Source: Bifidobacterium sp. ESL0769 (GTDB lineage Bacteria > Actinomycetota > Actinomycetes > Actinomycetales > Bifidobacteriaceae). From it: DNA of 64,000 bases. The translations under genes were made by a program, and so were the position numbers. The notes beneath the pieces were generated by a model that was not told the origin of the DNA, ran no database searches, and worked only from the letters and a program-made list of their open reading frames with translations. Location: contig NZ_CP113918.1 in NCBI RefSeq assembly GCF_029395495.1, forward strand, positions 310,001 to 374,000. The letters run 5' to 3'. Shown here one piece after another: positions 36,414-45,792 of the stretch (the first letter of the stretch is position 1; the number at the start of each line of letters is the position of its first letter).

Positions 36414-37729
36414 GCGGGCGGGGTGCGGATGAACGGCTTGAGCCGTTGCGTGCCGTGCGGAATGACGAAATTGCCTCTGCTGGTGAATCGTCGGTTGCCG
36501 AAACGCCTGTGGCCGGGCAAAGTCTTAAAGTCGGCCGTTTTGCGCCCACGCCTTCAGGCCGGATGCACATCGGCAACGTCTACGCGATGCTGGCCGCTTG
36601 GCTTTCGGCGCATGCCGGGGATGGTTCGGGCGACGGTGATTCCCAAGCTGGTTCGGAAAGGCAACGAGGCAAAGTTCTGCTTCGCATCGAGGACGTTGAC
36701 GGGCCTCGCGCAATGAAGGACGCCGACAAGTGGATCATGGACGACTTGCATTGGCTCGGGCTGGATTGGGACGGCGAGCCGGTTTATCAGTCGCAGCGCG
36801 CGGAAATCTATGAGGATGCGTTGCGCTCGCTGGAATCGGTGAGCTTGGATGATTTTCCGTTGGTCTATCCGTGTTTCTGCTCACGTGCCGATTTGCGTGC
36901 GGCCTCGGCCCCGCAGGAGGGCGACCGGTTCTTGATCTATCCTGGAACGTGTCGGAAGTTGCTGTCCTGGCATCCCGACGAAGTGCGTTCGCGGCTGGAA
37001 GCCGGGCAGCGTCATTCGTTGCGTATAGCAGTGCCTGAAGAAAGTTCGTCTGAAAGTATCGTCACGTTTGATGACCGGGTATTTGGCCGACAGCGTTTCG
37101 ATTTGTCTCGCGAAGTCGGCGACACCGTGATCCGCCGCTCCGATAGCATCTTTTCGTACCAGCTGGCAGTGGTGGTCGACGACCTTCTGATGGGTGTCAA
37201 CGATATCGTGCGTGGCCGCGATTTGCTGCGTTCCACGGCTTTGCAGATCTGGATTAGACGGGCGTTGGTGGCGTCCGGTTTTGCAACGAAATATGTTATT
37301 GCTGGCAATGATGATTCAAACCAAAGCAATGATCATAATACCTTAAAATCAAATAATTCCACGAATTATCGGACCAACGTAACGGCGGAAGACCCGGCCT
37401 ATGCTCACCTGCCTTTGATCGATGACCCAGCTGGGGTGCGCTTGGCCAAACGCAAACGTTCGCTGGATATCAGCTCCTTGCGAGCGGATGGAGTCAAGCC
37501 GGAGCAGATTATCGGATATTGCGCGTGGCTGCTTGGCGTTCGAGCCTCCGAATCCCAAGGTGTCCACATGCCGGACGCTACCGGACCGGTTGCCATGAGC
37601 GCACGGGAGGCCTTGGAGCGCTTCACTTGGGACGATATTCGTGTGGACAAATCCGACCGTATTCTCCCTGCCAATTGGGCAAGCGAATTGACAGGCGCAA
37701 AAACGGCAGTGTACTCTAAACAACAATAA
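36410..37729 (+). CDS. gluQ: Glutamyl-Q tRNA(Asp) synthetase
   Basis: 439 residues; a GluRS catalytic-domain paralogue that attaches Glu to queuosine-34 of tRNA-Asp. [13 protein letters not shown] (HIGH motif), [10 protein letters not shown] and the KMSKS-like AKRKRSLDI are present. CFCSRADL and YPGTC supply the Cys/Tyr zinc site. There is no C-terminal anticodon-binding domain. The longer-than-usual length (typical ~300) comes from an N-terminal extension and an Asn/Ser/Asp-rich insert (~residues 300-327) before the KMSKS region. The start overlaps the DUF3152 stop. A T-box leader follows directly. Confidence 0.88.
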   Translation: MSGRGADERLEPLRAVRNDEIASAGESSVAETPVAGQSLKVGRFAPTPSGRMHIGNVYAMLAAWLSAHAGDGSGDGDSQAGSERQRGKVLLRIEDVDGPRAMKDADKWIMDDLHWLGLDWDGEPVYQSQRAEIYEDALRSLESVSLDDFPLVYPCFCSRADLRAASAPQEGDRFLIYPGTCRKLLSWHPDEVRSRLEAGQRHSLRIAVPEESSSESIVTFDDRVFGRQRFDLSREVGDTVIRRSDSIFSYQLAVVVDDLLMGVNDIVRGRDLLRSTALQIWIRRALVASGFATKYVIAGNDDSNQSNDHNTLKSNNSTNYRTNVTAEDPAYAHLPLIDDPAGVRLAKRKRSLDISSLRADGVKPEQIIGYCAWLLGVRASESQGVHMPDATGPVAMSAREALERFTWDDIRVDKSDRILPANWASELTGAKTAVYSKQQ

Positions 37730-37739
37730 TTAAAAAATA

Positions 37740-38019
37740 CTACAAACCGATGAAGCGGGGAAGTAGACGGAAACGCGCGAGGAGCGAGCCCGGGATGGTG
37801 AGAGCCGGGACGAGATGCGAACCGTTGAGTGGGCCGCTGAGGGCGCACCGATTGGCCGGATTTCAAAGTTCCGAACATGAGGCTGCGACGTAAGGCATAC
37901 GTTAGTTGCCAAAGACGTGTTGGCGTCTGATAAGGGCACGGGAAACCGTGAACCAAGGTGGCACCGCGGGCAATATTCGCTCGTCCTTGGCTGTAATTGA
38001 CAGCTGGGACGGGCTTTTT
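37740..38019 (+). promoter_or_regulatory. T-box leader of the trp operon (Trp-responsive)
   Basis: A ~280-nt leader with the T-box sequence AAGGTGGCACCGCGG (37955-37969); its TGGC can pair with the GCCA end expected of uncharged tRNA-Trp. Stem I includes GGTGAGAGCC (~37797-37806) typical of the apical AG-bulge region, and the likely specifier TGG at 37830-37832. The competing terminator pairs GCTCGTCC (37979-37986) with GGACGGGC (38007-38014), followed by TTTTT. Uncharged tRNA-Trp binding should favour the antiterminator and read-through into trpE. The specifier position is judged by eye. Confidence 0.9.
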
Positions 38020-38056
38020 AGTCCCAAAATGAGGCGAGGGCCTCTGGGAGGTGCCC

Positions 38057-39715
38057 ATGGTGACCATGAGTGCGGATGCTACGGCAGGTTCGAACGGCGG
38101 CGCGGCCGTGCGGAATGCTGCCGGTCAAAGTGATGCTGCCGATAAGAACGGTATGGGTGAGAGCAACATTGCCGCGAATCAGAGTTTTGTGGGCCGGGAA
38201 AGCCGATACGCGGGTATTCGACCCACGCTTAATGAGGTTCGCGAGCTGGCCAAATCCGGCAAATACCGCCGTATTCCCGTGATGCGTGAGCTGCTTGCCG
38301 ATCGCCTGACCACCATCGAGGCGATGCGTCGGGTACGTGCCGCTTCCAATCATTGCTTCCTTCTGGAAAGCGCCGAAGCCGATCAGCGCATGGGGCGTTA
38401 CAGCTTCCTCGGATTCGCGCCGACGCTGGAACTGACTTGCAAAGCCGGGGACTTGACCATCAAGCGCGTTGCTCCTGCGGGTTCGAACGCTGAAGATGTG
38501 GTCGTTGAACACAAGCACGTCGACCATCCAAGCGAGGCGATTCGCAAGGTGCTCGCCCAATATTCCAGCCCGCGGCTCGAGGGCTTCCCGCCGTTCGCCG
38601 GCGGCTTGGTCGGTTATTTCTCCTTTGGCTATTTCGCTTACGCCGAGCCGACGTTGCGACAGGCGACCCACGATCCGAAGGCGCTGCCCGATGTCGATCT
38701 GATGCTCTTTGACCAGCTCATTTCCTTCGATTCCTACCGCCAGCGTTTGCAGCTCATCGCCGGCGTCGATACCAGCGATGTGGATGCCTCCTACGAGCGT
38801 GCAGTGAACCAAATCGAGGAAATGCAAGCGATTTTGGACCATGGCAAGCGTTACGACTTCAAGCCGTTGGAACTTGACGGATCTCTGGAACTGACGCTTA
38901 ACTGCGAACAATACGGTTCGATGATCAAGAAGGCGAAGGAACACATCTACGCCGGCGACATCTTCCAGGTCGTGCTTTCCAATCCTAGCGTTGCCTCGGC
39001 TTCTGGCAGCCTCTTCGATGCCTACCGCTTGATGCGGGCCGAAAACCCGAGCCCCTACATGGTCTTCATGTCCAGCGACGACATCGAAATCGCCGCTGCT
39101 TCGCCCGAGACGCTGGTGCGGCTGGAAGATGGCAAGCTCCTGACCTATCCGCTCGCCGGAACCCGCCCGCGCGGTGCAACTCCGGAAGAGGACAAGCTCA
39201 TCGAGCAGGATTTGCTCAGCGACGAAAAGGAACTGGCCGAGCACAACATGCTGGTCGACCTCGGACGCAATGATATCGGCCGCGTTTCCAAGCTTGGCAG
39301 TGTCGAAGTAGAGCGGCTGCACGATATTCTGCGATTCTCCCATGTCATGCATATCGGTTCCACGGTCGCCGGGCAGCTCGCAGACGGCAAGGATGCGCTG
39401 GATGTCATCGATGCGGTGCTGCCGGCCGGCACGCTTTCCGGAGCACCCAAAATCCGCGCCTGCCAGATCATCGCGGAACTTGAGGATTCCCCGCGCGACA
39501 TCTACGGCGGGGCCATCGGTTACCTCGACTTCTCCGGCAACCTTGACACCTGCATCGGTATCCGCTTGGCTTTCAAGCACAACGGCAAGGTCTGTGTGCA
39601 GTCCGGCGCGGGCATCGTCGCCGATTCCAGCCCCGACAAGGAATTCGATGAGTGCCGCAACAAGGCGCTCGCCGTCGTGGACGCCATCAATCAAGCGAAC
39701 GGAGGTATCGCATGA
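38057..39715 (+). CDS. trpE: Anthranilate synthase component I
   Basis: 552 residues. It converts chorismate plus glutamine-derived ammonia to anthranilate with TrpG. The C-terminal chorismate-binding domain includes IYAGDIFQVVLS, SPETLVRLEDGKLLTYPLAGTRPRG, LVDLGRNDIGRVS and GTLSGAPKIRA. The N-terminal LLESAEADQRMGRYSFLG holds the LLES Trp-feedback motif, so allosteric inhibition is likely retained. The first ~45 residues are variable. ATG at 38057 is chosen because GGGAGG lies 5 nt upstream; in-frame GTG 38051 and ATG 38066 are alternatives. First gene of the operon; overlaps trpG by ATGA. Confidence 0.95.
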   Translation: MVTMSADATAGSNGGAAVRNAAGQSDAADKNGMGESNIAANQSFVGRESRYAGIRPTLNEVRELAKSGKYRRIPVMRELLADRLTTIEAMRRVRAASNHCFLLESAEADQRMGRYSFLGFAPTLELTCKAGDLTIKRVAPAGSNAEDVVVEHKHVDHPSEAIRKVLAQYSSPRLEGFPPFAGGLVGYFSFGYFAYAEPTLRQATHDPKALPDVDLMLFDQLISFDSYRQRLQLIAGVDTSDVDASYERAVNQIEEMQAILDHGKRYDFKPLELDGSLELTLNCEQYGSMIKKAKEHIYAGDIFQVVLSNPSVASASGSLFDAYRLMRAENPSPYMVFMSSDDIEIAAASPETLVRLEDGKLLTYPLAGTRPRGATPEEDKLIEQDLLSDEKELAEHNMLVDLGRNDIGRVSKLGSVEVERLHDILRFSHVMHIGSTVAGQLADGKDALDVIDAVLPAGTLSGAPKIRACQIIAELEDSPRDIYGGAIGYLDFSGNLDTCIGIRLAFKHNGKVCVQSGAGIVADSSPDKEFDECRNKALAVVDAINQANGGIA

Positions 39716-40299
39716 TCACCATCGTCGATAACTACGACAGCTTCTCCTACAACCTGTACCAGCTCATCGGCTCCATCGAACCGGACGTGCGTGTGGTGCG
39801 CAACGACGACCTCGATGTCGCTGGCCTGGCCGCGCTGGGTTCCGATGGCATCGTGCTTTCACCGGGGCCGGGCAAACCTGCCGACGCCGGAATTTGCGAG
39901 GACGTGGTGTGTGAGCTTTCCGGAACGGTACCGATTCTGGGCGTCTGCCTTGGCCATCAGGCCATCTGCGAGGCGCTGGGCGGCAAAGTCGTTCCCGCCG
40001 CCGAACTCATGCACGGCAAGGCCTCTCCGGTCGAGCTCGATAATGATTGCCCGCTCTTCGCTGGAATGCCTTCGCGGATTCAGGCCGCGCGTTACCACTC
40101 GCTTGAAGCCGATAAAGCCACGTTGCCTTCTACCTTGCGCGTCGTGGCCCGCACGGCTGATTCGGACGAGATCATGGCCGTCCAGCACGTTACGGATCCG
40201 ATGTTCGGCGTTCAGTTCCATCCCGAAAGCATCCTGACGCCGCTTGGCAAGGATATTCTCAAGAATTTCATTGATGTTGTCGAAAGGTTCGGCAATTGA
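39712..40299 (+). CDS. trpG: Anthranilate synthase component II (glutamine amidotransferase)
   Basis: 195 residues, class I glutamine amidotransferase. VDNYDSFSYNL at the start, oxyanion-hole SPGPGKPADAG, catalytic Cys79 in GVCLGHQAIC, and the His-Glu pair in FGVQFHPESILT. It supplies ammonia to TrpE. The start overlaps the trpE stop; an upstream in-frame start at 39652 would lie inside trpE and lacks family similarity. Not fused to trpD, unlike in enteric bacteria. Confidence 0.95.
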   Translation: MITIVDNYDSFSYNLYQLIGSIEPDVRVVRNDDLDVAGLAALGSDGIVLSPGPGKPADAGICEDVVCELSGTVPILGVCLGHQAICEALGGKVVPAAELMHGKASPVELDNDCPLFAGMPSRIQAARYHSLEADKATLPSTLRVVARTADSDEIMAVQHVTDPMFGVQFHPESILTPLGKDILKNFIDVVERFGN

Positions 40300-40384
40300 A
40301 CATAAATCTTTAAATTTCAATATCAGGTAATTATCAAATCGAAATAAAAGTTATTAGCTAATCAAACACAAGGAAGCAATCAAA

Positions 40385-41431
40385 ATGATCAGTGAAGCAA
40401 TCGTCAAAATCGTCAACAAGCACGACCTCACCTATGACGAGGCCTATCAGGCGATGAAGGAGATCATGGGCGGCAAGTCGACGCCGACCCAGAACGCGGC
40501 CTTCCTCGCGGCGCTTTCCACCAAGTCGACCAAGGCTGAGACCATCGACGAGATCGCGGGCTGCGCGGCCGCCATGCGCGAACTGGCCACGCCGGTTCCG
40601 CACCCTGGCATCGAAACGCTCGACATCGTCGGCACCGGCGGCGACGGCGCCAACACCTTCAACATCTCGACCACGGCAGCCCTGATTTCGGCGGCCGCCG
40701 GAGCTAAGGTGACCAAGCACGGCAACCGCGCGGCCAGCTCGCAATGTGGTACTGCCGATTGCCTCGAAGCCCTCGGCGCGAATATTTCGCTGTCGCCGGA
40801 AGAAGCAGTCGACCTGCTCAAGAAAGACAACTTCACCTTCCTTTTCGCCCAGCGCTACCACACCGCGATGCGCTACGTCGGCCCGATTCGCAAGGAACTC
40901 GGCTTCCGCACCGTCTTTAACATCCTCGGGCCGCTGACCAATCCGGCCCGCCCTGAGTACTTCCTGCTCGGCGTCTACGACGAATATCTCGTGGAGCCCA
41001 TCGCTCATGTGCTCGAAAGCCTTGGCGTCAAGCGCGCGCTGGTCGTCTACGGCCGCGACAAGATGGACGAAGTCTCGCTTTCCGCCGAAACAGCGGCCTG
41101 CGAGCTGCGCGACGGTGAATACCTCCCGATGACGCTGACGCCTGAGGAATTCGGCCTGACCCGCTGCGAGAAGAAAGATCTGCTGGGTGGCACCCCGCCG
41201 GAGAACGCGGCGATCACCCGCGCCATTCTGGGTGGCAAGGAGACCGGCCCGAAGCTCGAAGCCGCGCTCTTCAACGCCGCTTGCGCGCTGTATGTTGCGG
41301 GCGTCGCCTCGTCCATCGGACAAGGCGTCGAAATCGCCCGCGAACAGATTGCTTCTGGTGCCGCGATGAAGACGCTCGACACGTTCGTCGCTGGTTCTCA
41401 GGCATTCGCTGAGGCCGACGCTGAGAAGTAA
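40385..41431 (+). CDS. trpD: Anthranilate phosphoribosyltransferase
   Basis: 348 residues; joins anthranilate to [21 protein letters not shown] is the PRPP-binding GTGGD loop and [21 protein letters not shown] the anthranilate/PRPP site, both well conserved; [10 protein letters not shown] follows. AAGGAAGC precedes the ATG. The 85-nt gap from trpG is AT-rich with no ORF or strong hairpin. Confidence 0.96.
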   Translation: MISEAIVKIVNKHDLTYDEAYQAMKEIMGGKSTPTQNAAFLAALSTKSTKAETIDEIAGCAAAMRELATPVPHPGIETLDIVGTGGDGANTFNISTTAALISAAAGAKVTKHGNRAASSQCGTADCLEALGANISLSPEEAVDLLKKDNFTFLFAQRYHTAMRYVGPIRKELGFRTVFNILGPLTNPARPEYFLLGVYDEYLVEPIAHVLESLGVKRALVVYGRDKMDEVSLSAETAACELRDGEYLPMTLTPEEFGLTRCEKKDLLGGTPPENAAITRAILGGKETGPKLEAALFNAACALYVAGVASSIGQGVEIAREQIASGAAMKTLDTFVAGSQAFAEADAEK

Positions 41432-41442
41432 GGACTGAAGAC

Positions 41443-41508
41443 ATGGCCGAAAGTTTACGAATGTTTCATTGTCTGTATGACAATATTCCGCAAGCTTGTG
41501 GCCGTTGA
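41443..41508 (+). CDS. Tiny ORF (21 aa) between trpD and trpC
   Basis: ATG at 41443, 11 nt after the trpD stop and with AAGGACTGAAGAC upstream, opens a 21-codon frame ending TGA at 41508, 27 nt before trpC. It begins MAES, echoing MADS at the start of trpC. It could be a translated leader that couples trpC to trpD, or the debris of a duplicated start. No database family expected at this length. Confidence 0.4.
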   Translation: MAESLRMFHCLYDNIPQACGR

Positions 41509-41535
41509 AACCAACGAGAGGAAAGTGCAAAGGTA

Positions 41536-42390
41536 ATGGCTGATTCCGAAAATATCCTGCAGCGCATCGCTGCGAAAACCCGCGAGCGCGTGGCCGAGGA
41601 AAAGGTGCAAACCCCGCAGAGCGTGGTGGAGGCGCAGGCTCGTGAAGTCAACTCGCGGAAGGTTGCGGCAGGGGAGACCGGCGGGGCGGCGTTTCCGTTC
41701 GAACGTGCGCTGAAGGTTCCGGGTATGAGCTTCATCTGCGAACTCAAGCAGGCTTCGCCAAGCAAGGGCATCATCGCGCAGGACTATCCCTACCTCGACA
41801 TCGCCCGCGACTACGAAAAGGCGGGAGCGGCGGCCATCAGTTGCCTCACCGAGCCGACGTGGTTCAAGGGCTCTGACGAACACCTGCGTCAGGTCGCGGC
41901 GGCAGTCGATATTCCGGTTCTGCGCAAGGACTTCATTGTTGACGAATACATGATTTATCAGGCCCGTGCCTGTGGCGCTTCGGCGGTACTGCTGATCTGC
42001 ACGATTTTGGACGACAAGCAGTTGGCTGATTACACCGCGCTCGCGCACGAACTTGGCATGAGTGCGCTGGTGGAGGCCTACCAGCCCGACGAGGTGCCGC
42101 GTGCGATTGCTGCCGGAGCCCGCGTGGTTGGCGTCAACAACCGCGACTTGCGCACCTTTGACGTGGACTTTGACCACAGCATCAAGTTGCGTCCGACCGT
42201 TGGCCCGGACCGCGTGTTCGTTTCGGAATCCGGCGTGCGTACGCGTGCCGATGTCGAGGAACTCGAAGCTGTCGGTGTCGACGCGGTCCTCATCGGCGAG
42301 ACGCTGATGCGTTCACCCGACAAAACCGCAGCGCTCGCGGAACTTCGTGGCGGTCCGGCTAATAAGCCAACGCCAGCGGCGGAAAAGTAA
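41536..42390 (+). CDS. trpC: Indole-3-glycerol-phosphate synthase
   Basis: 284 residues, (beta/alpha)8 barrel. SFICELKQASPSKGII carries the CdRP-binding Lys, then VLRKDFIVDEYMIYQARACGASAVLL, GVNNRDLRTFDVD and VSESGVRTRADV, all hallmark segments. The C-terminus has a short Pro/Ala tail. GAGAGGAAAGTG lies upstream. Separate from trpF, in contrast to enterobacterial TrpCF fusions. Confidence 0.96.
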   Translation: MADSENILQRIAAKTRERVAEEKVQTPQSVVEAQAREVNSRKVAAGETGGAAFPFERALKVPGMSFICELKQASPSKGIIAQDYPYLDIARDYEKAGAAAISCLTEPTWFKGSDEHLRQVAAAVDIPVLRKDFIVDEYMIYQARACGASAVLLICTILDDKQLADYTALAHELGMSALVEAYQPDEVPRAIAAGARVVGVNNRDLRTFDVDFDHSIKLRPTVGPDRVFVSESGVRTRADVEELEAVGVDAVLIGETLMRSPDKTAALAELRGGPANKPTPAAEK

Positions 42391-42401
42391 GAGGCTCGAA
42401 G

Positions 42402-43211
42402 ATGAATAATTCGGCAGCATCGACTCGGCCTGTGTTTGAGGAATCGAACGATATTGACGTACCGTTTGAAGACGACGCAACTATTGCTAATGCAATTGAA
42501 GAACGTGAGTCTTCAAATAAAGATGCCGTAAACGTCGATGCCGTAAGCGCCTACAAAGTCAAGCTCTGCGGACTGAAACGCGAGCAGGATCTGGACGCCG
42601 CGTTGGCGGCCGGTACCGATGCCGTCGGATTCATTATTGATTTTCCAAAATCGCATCGCTCGATTTCTCCCGAGCGCGTGGCGGAGCTGGTCAGGTATAT
42701 GAAAGCGAAAGCCAGCGAAACTGGCGTAAACCCGCCAGCTGCGGTAGGGGTGTTTGTTGATCAGCCGGCCGAGCGAGTGGCGGAAATCGCGGGCGACGCT
42801 GACCTGGATGTGATTCAACTTCATGGTCACGAGGACGAGGATTATCTCGCCGAACTGCGTGAGCTCGTAACCCTGCCGATCATGCAAGCGTTCAAGGTGC
42901 GTGAGGCGATGGACGTGGCGCAGGCCATCGAATCGTCGGCTGACATGGTGCTGCTCGATGCCGGTGCGGGCGATGGCAGGACCTTCGACTGGTCATTGGT
43001 TCGTGATGTCAATCGTCCGTTCATGTTGGCCGGTGGACTCACTGCAGAGAATGTGGCCGAAGCCATTCTCGCCACGCATCCGTTCGGCGTCGATATGAGC
43101 TCGGGGGTCGAAACTGACCGTCTCAAGGACCCATCCAAGATGTTTGCTGCGGTCAAAGCGGTACGTGAGGTTTCGGATAATCCGGAAGCTGGCGATAGCA
43201 ATGAAACGTAA
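42402..43211 (+). CDS. trpF: Phosphoribosylanthranilate isomerase with N-terminal extension
   Basis: 269 residues. The catalytic barrel begins at ~residue 49 with YKVKLCGLKREQD, holding the catalytic Cys, and contains VGVFVDQPAERVAE, VIQLHGHED, VLLDAGAGDGRTFDW (catalytic Asp), PFMLAGGLTAENV and GVDMSSGVE, a full TrpF set. The first ~48 residues are acidic, Asn/Asp/Glu-rich and have no counterpart in typical TrpF (~200-220 aa). It starts 11 nt after trpC. A single trpF suggests the bifunctional PriA route is not needed here. Confidence 0.93.
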   Translation: MNNSAASTRPVFEESNDIDVPFEDDATIANAIEERESSNKDAVNVDAVSAYKVKLCGLKREQDLDAALAAGTDAVGFIIDFPKSHRSISPERVAELVRYMKAKASETGVNPPAAVGVFVDQPAERVAEIAGDADLDVIQLHGHEDEDYLAELRELVTLPIMQAFKVREAMDVAQAIESSADMVLLDAGAGDGRTFDWSLVRDVNRPFMLAGGLTAENVAEAILATHPFGVDMSSGVETDRLKDPSKMFAAVKAVREVSDNPEAGDSNET

Positions 43212-43360
43212 TACTGTAGCAAGGTTTACAGGGTAGATGTTTCGATACCTCATCTATCGAATCTAGATAATATAAACGATATAAAAATAACGAAATCTGA
43301 TAGCCCAAAACCAATAATCAATAATTCAAAAACCAACTGTATATATTAAGGAGCAATCTC

Positions 43361-44560
43361 ATGACCAATTCGCCCAATTCGAAGGGGCGCTTCGGCATCC
43401 ACGGGGGCCAGTACATCCCCGAGACGCTGATGGGCGCCGTCAACGAGCTGGAGGAGGCCTACAATCATTACAAAAATGATCCGGACTTCATCGCCGAGCT
43501 CGACGACCTCGAGAAGAAGTACGCCGGCCGTCCGTCGCTTTTGTATTACGCAGATAATATGACCAAGGACCTCGGCGGCGCGAAAGTGTACCTTAAGCGC
43601 GAGGACCTCAACCATACCGGCGCGCACAAGATTAACAACGTGCTCGGCCAGGCGCTGCTCGCCAAGCGGATGGGCAAAACCCGCCTGATCGCCGAAACCG
43701 GCGCGGGACAGCACGGCGTGGCCACGGCCACCGTCGCGGCGCTTTTCGGTATGGAGTGTGTGGTCTATATGGGCCAGGTCGATATGGAACGCCAGGCCTT
43801 GAACGTCTATCGCATGCGTCTGCTCGGCGCGGAAGTGCGCGGCGTCACCAGTGGCACTGGAACGCTCAAAGACGCGGTTTCCGAAACCTTCCGCGAATGG
43901 ACGCGCCGCATTTCCGATACCCATTACTGCCTCGGCTCCTGCATGGGCCCGCACCCCTTCCCGACCATGGTGCGCGACTTCCAGGCCGTCATCTCCAAGG
44001 AGGCCCGCGAGCAGATTCTTGAGGACGAGGGCAAGCTTCCGGCCGCGGTGATCGCGTGCGTCGGCGGCGGTTCCAACGCCATCGGCAGCTTCTACAACTT
44101 CATCAACGACAAGGACGTGAAGCTCATCGGCTGCGAGGCGGCCGGCCGCGGCATCGACACCAAGGAGACGGCGGCGACCATGAACACTGGATCACTTGGC
44201 ATCTTCCACGGCATGAAAAGCTACTTCTGCCAGAACGAATACGGCCAGATCGCGCCGGTCTATACGATTTCCGCCGGCCTCGACTACCCGGGCGTCGGTC
44301 CCGAACACGCGGCGCTGAAGGATTCCGGACGCGCCCAATACGTGCCAATCAACGACGACGAGGCGGCCGACGCCTTCGAATACCTGAGCCGTACCGAGGG
44401 CATCATTCCGGCCATCGAAAGCGCGCACGCCGTGGCTTATGCCATGAAACTCGCGCCGACGCTGCCCAAGGACGAAAGTATCATCGTCACCCTTTCCGGT
44501 CGTGGCGACAAGGATGTGGCGGCAATGGCCCGCTATCGTGGGGAGGATCTTCATGACTGA
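43361..44560 (+). CDS. trpB: Tryptophan synthase beta chain
   Basis: 399 residues. The PLP lysine is K90 in [33 protein letters not shown] (phosphate-binding) and [13 protein letters not shown] are typical TrpB1 signatures. It forms an alpha2-beta2 complex with TrpA and joins indole to serine. AAGGAGCAATCTC gives a good start. The 149-nt gap after trpF is AT-rich. The trpB stop overlaps a 35-codon ORF preceding trpA. Confidence 0.97.
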   Translation: MTNSPNSKGRFGIHGGQYIPETLMGAVNELEEAYNHYKNDPDFIAELDDLEKKYAGRPSLLYYADNMTKDLGGAKVYLKREDLNHTGAHKINNVLGQALLAKRMGKTRLIAETGAGQHGVATATVAALFGMECVVYMGQVDMERQALNVYRMRLLGAEVRGVTSGTGTLKDAVSETFREWTRRISDTHYCLGSCMGPHPFPTMVRDFQAVISKEAREQILEDEGKLPAAVIACVGGGSNAIGSFYNFINDKDVKLIGCEAAGRGIDTKETAATMNTGSLGIFHGMKSYFCQNEYGQIAPVYTISAGLDYPGVGPEHAALKDSGRAQYVPINDDEAADAFEYLSRTEGIIPAIESAHAVAYAMKLAPTLPKDESIIVTLSGRGDKDVAAMARYRGEDLHD

Positions 44561-44660
44561 GACAACCAAGGCCAACGGTGCGAATAGCGCAACTGGTGTG
44601 AATGGCACGATTCACGAAAACAGACGGAGTGGCGAAAACGGTGTGAAAGGATGCAACTGA
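44553..44660 (+). CDS. Small ORF (35 aa) overlapping trpB stop and abutting trpA
   Basis: The frame starts at ATG 44553, overlapping the trpB stop by 8 nt (GGGAGG 9 nt upstream), and ends TGA at 44660, one base before the trpA ATG. It encodes 35 hydrophilic Asn/Gly/Thr-rich residues beginning MTETT, identical to the first five residues of TrpA. Translation through it would couple trpB and trpA. It may be a duplicated and interrupted trpA start. Its product is probably unstructured; function unknown. Confidence 0.5.
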   Translation: MTETTKANGANSATGVNGTIHENRRSGENGVKGCN

Positions 44661-44661
44661 T

Positions 44662-45501
44662 ATGACTGAGACAACAACACAGGCCCAGCAGGGCGCACGC
44701 CGCTCCCGCATTTTGGAAGCGTTCACGGCCCCCGACGGCAGCCGCCGCAAGGCTTTTATCCCGTTCGTCACCGTTGGTGATCCTTCGATTGAGCTGACCG
44801 AAAAACTGGTGCCGGCCATGATTGATGCCGGTGCCGATTTGATCGAGCTGGGTGTTCCGTTCTCTGACCCGACCGCGGAAGGTCCTGTCATTCAGGAAGC
44901 CAGCAACCGCGCGCTTTCCGCTGGAACGACGACCGACGATGCGTTTGCACTGGTCGAGCGCCTGCACAATGACCATCATATCGATACGCCGATGGTCTTC
45001 ATGACCTACGCCAACGTGCTCTATTCCTACGGCCTCGAGCGTTTTGCACACCGCGCTGCGGAAGTCGGGCTTGACGGCGTGATTCTGCCGGACGTGCCGC
45101 ACGAGGAAAAGCCGGAATTCGACGAGCCGCTGGCCGACGAGGGGCTTGATTTGGTCAGCCTTATCGCCCCGACCTCGCACGAGCGCATCCACAGCATCGC
45201 CTCCGACGCCAAAGGCTTCATCTATTGCGTGAGCTCGCTTGGCGTCACCGGCGTTCGCGAGGAGATCACCAGCGATGTGAAGGGCATGGTGCGCGAAGTG
45301 CGCTCCGTCACCGATGTGCCAGCCGCCATCGGTTTCGGCATCTCCACGCCCGAGCAGGCTGCTACGATGGCCGCCGATTCCGACGGTGCTATTGTCGGTT
45401 CCGCCATCGTGCGCATGGTCGGCAAATACGGTGAGGACGCGGTGCCTTACGTCACCGACTACGTCCGTTCGCTGGCCGAGGCCGTTCACGGGCTGAACTG
45501 A
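44662..45501 (+). CDS. trpA: Tryptophan synthase alpha chain
   Basis: 279 residues. FIPFVTVGDPSIELTEKLV, LIELGVPFSDPTAEGPVIQEA (catalytic Glu and loop 2), GVILPDVPHEE (catalytic Asp) and IYCVSSLGVTGVRE are diagnostic. It cleaves indole-3-glycerol phosphate and channels indole to TrpB. GAAAGGA lies upstream, inside the preceding small ORF. Last gene of the trp operon; no strong terminator immediately after, but a repeat array begins 60 bp downstream. Confidence 0.97.
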   Translation: MTETTTQAQQGARRSRILEAFTAPDGSRRKAFIPFVTVGDPSIELTEKLVPAMIDAGADLIELGVPFSDPTAEGPVIQEASNRALSAGTTTDDAFALVERLHNDHHIDTPMVFMTYANVLYSYGLERFAHRAAEVGLDGVILPDVPHEEKPEFDEPLADEGLDLVSLIAPTSHERIHSIASDAKGFIYCVSSLGVTGVREEITSDVKGMVREVRSVTDVPAAIGFGISTPEQAATMAADSDGAIVGSAIVRMVGKYGEDAVPYVTDYVRSLAEAVHGLN

Positions 45502-45560
45502 GCAGGCCTTGCGTATACACATGATGCGTAAGTGGTGTCGCGCGCATGAAGTGAGCGCGT

Positions 45561-45725
45561 AAAAGTGCATTTTAGCGACCGCATCTCGTATGTTTTTCAC
45601 GTAACTGTGGAAAATGTGCAAGATGCGGTCGCTATTTTGCATGTTTTTTACATGACCGTCAGAAAAGTGTGTTTTAGAGATTGTATTTTGCGTGTTTTTC
45701 ATCTCAATGCTATAAAAGTGCGATT
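45561..45725. repeat. ~51-bp tandem repeat array with internal inverted repeat
   Basis: Units begin AAAAGTGCATTTTAG (45561), AAAATGTGC (45611), AAAAGTGTGTTTTAG (45663) and AAAAGTGCGATTT (45714), spacing 50-52 bp, each followed by a GTTTTTCAC-like segment. Units 1 and 2 contain a perfect 13-bp inverted repeat, AGCGACCGCATCT (45574-45586) and AGATGCGGTCGCT (45621-45633), which could act as the trp operon terminator. Confidence 0.7.
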
Positions 45726-45792
45726 TGGGCCGAGTCGCGATGACATGGGCATGCATAATATGGATGCGGACAATCGAAGTGGGAAGCGAGGA

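Noticed and set aside
38018..39694. 558-aa antisense frame opposite trpE
   Set aside because: Same reasoning; it also runs into the T-box terminator.
40300..40384. Small ORF in the trpG-trpD gap, parallel to those before trpC and trpA
   Set aside because: The gap is AT-rich with frequent stops and no start codon with a ribosome-binding site other than that of trpD.
45561..45725. CRISPR array
   Set aside because: The units are degenerate along their whole length rather than identical repeats with unique spacers, and there are no cas genes.
45565..45792. N-terminal extension of the YggS protein
   Set aside because: It translates the tandem repeat array, has no family similarity, and a good ribosome-binding site sits before 45793.
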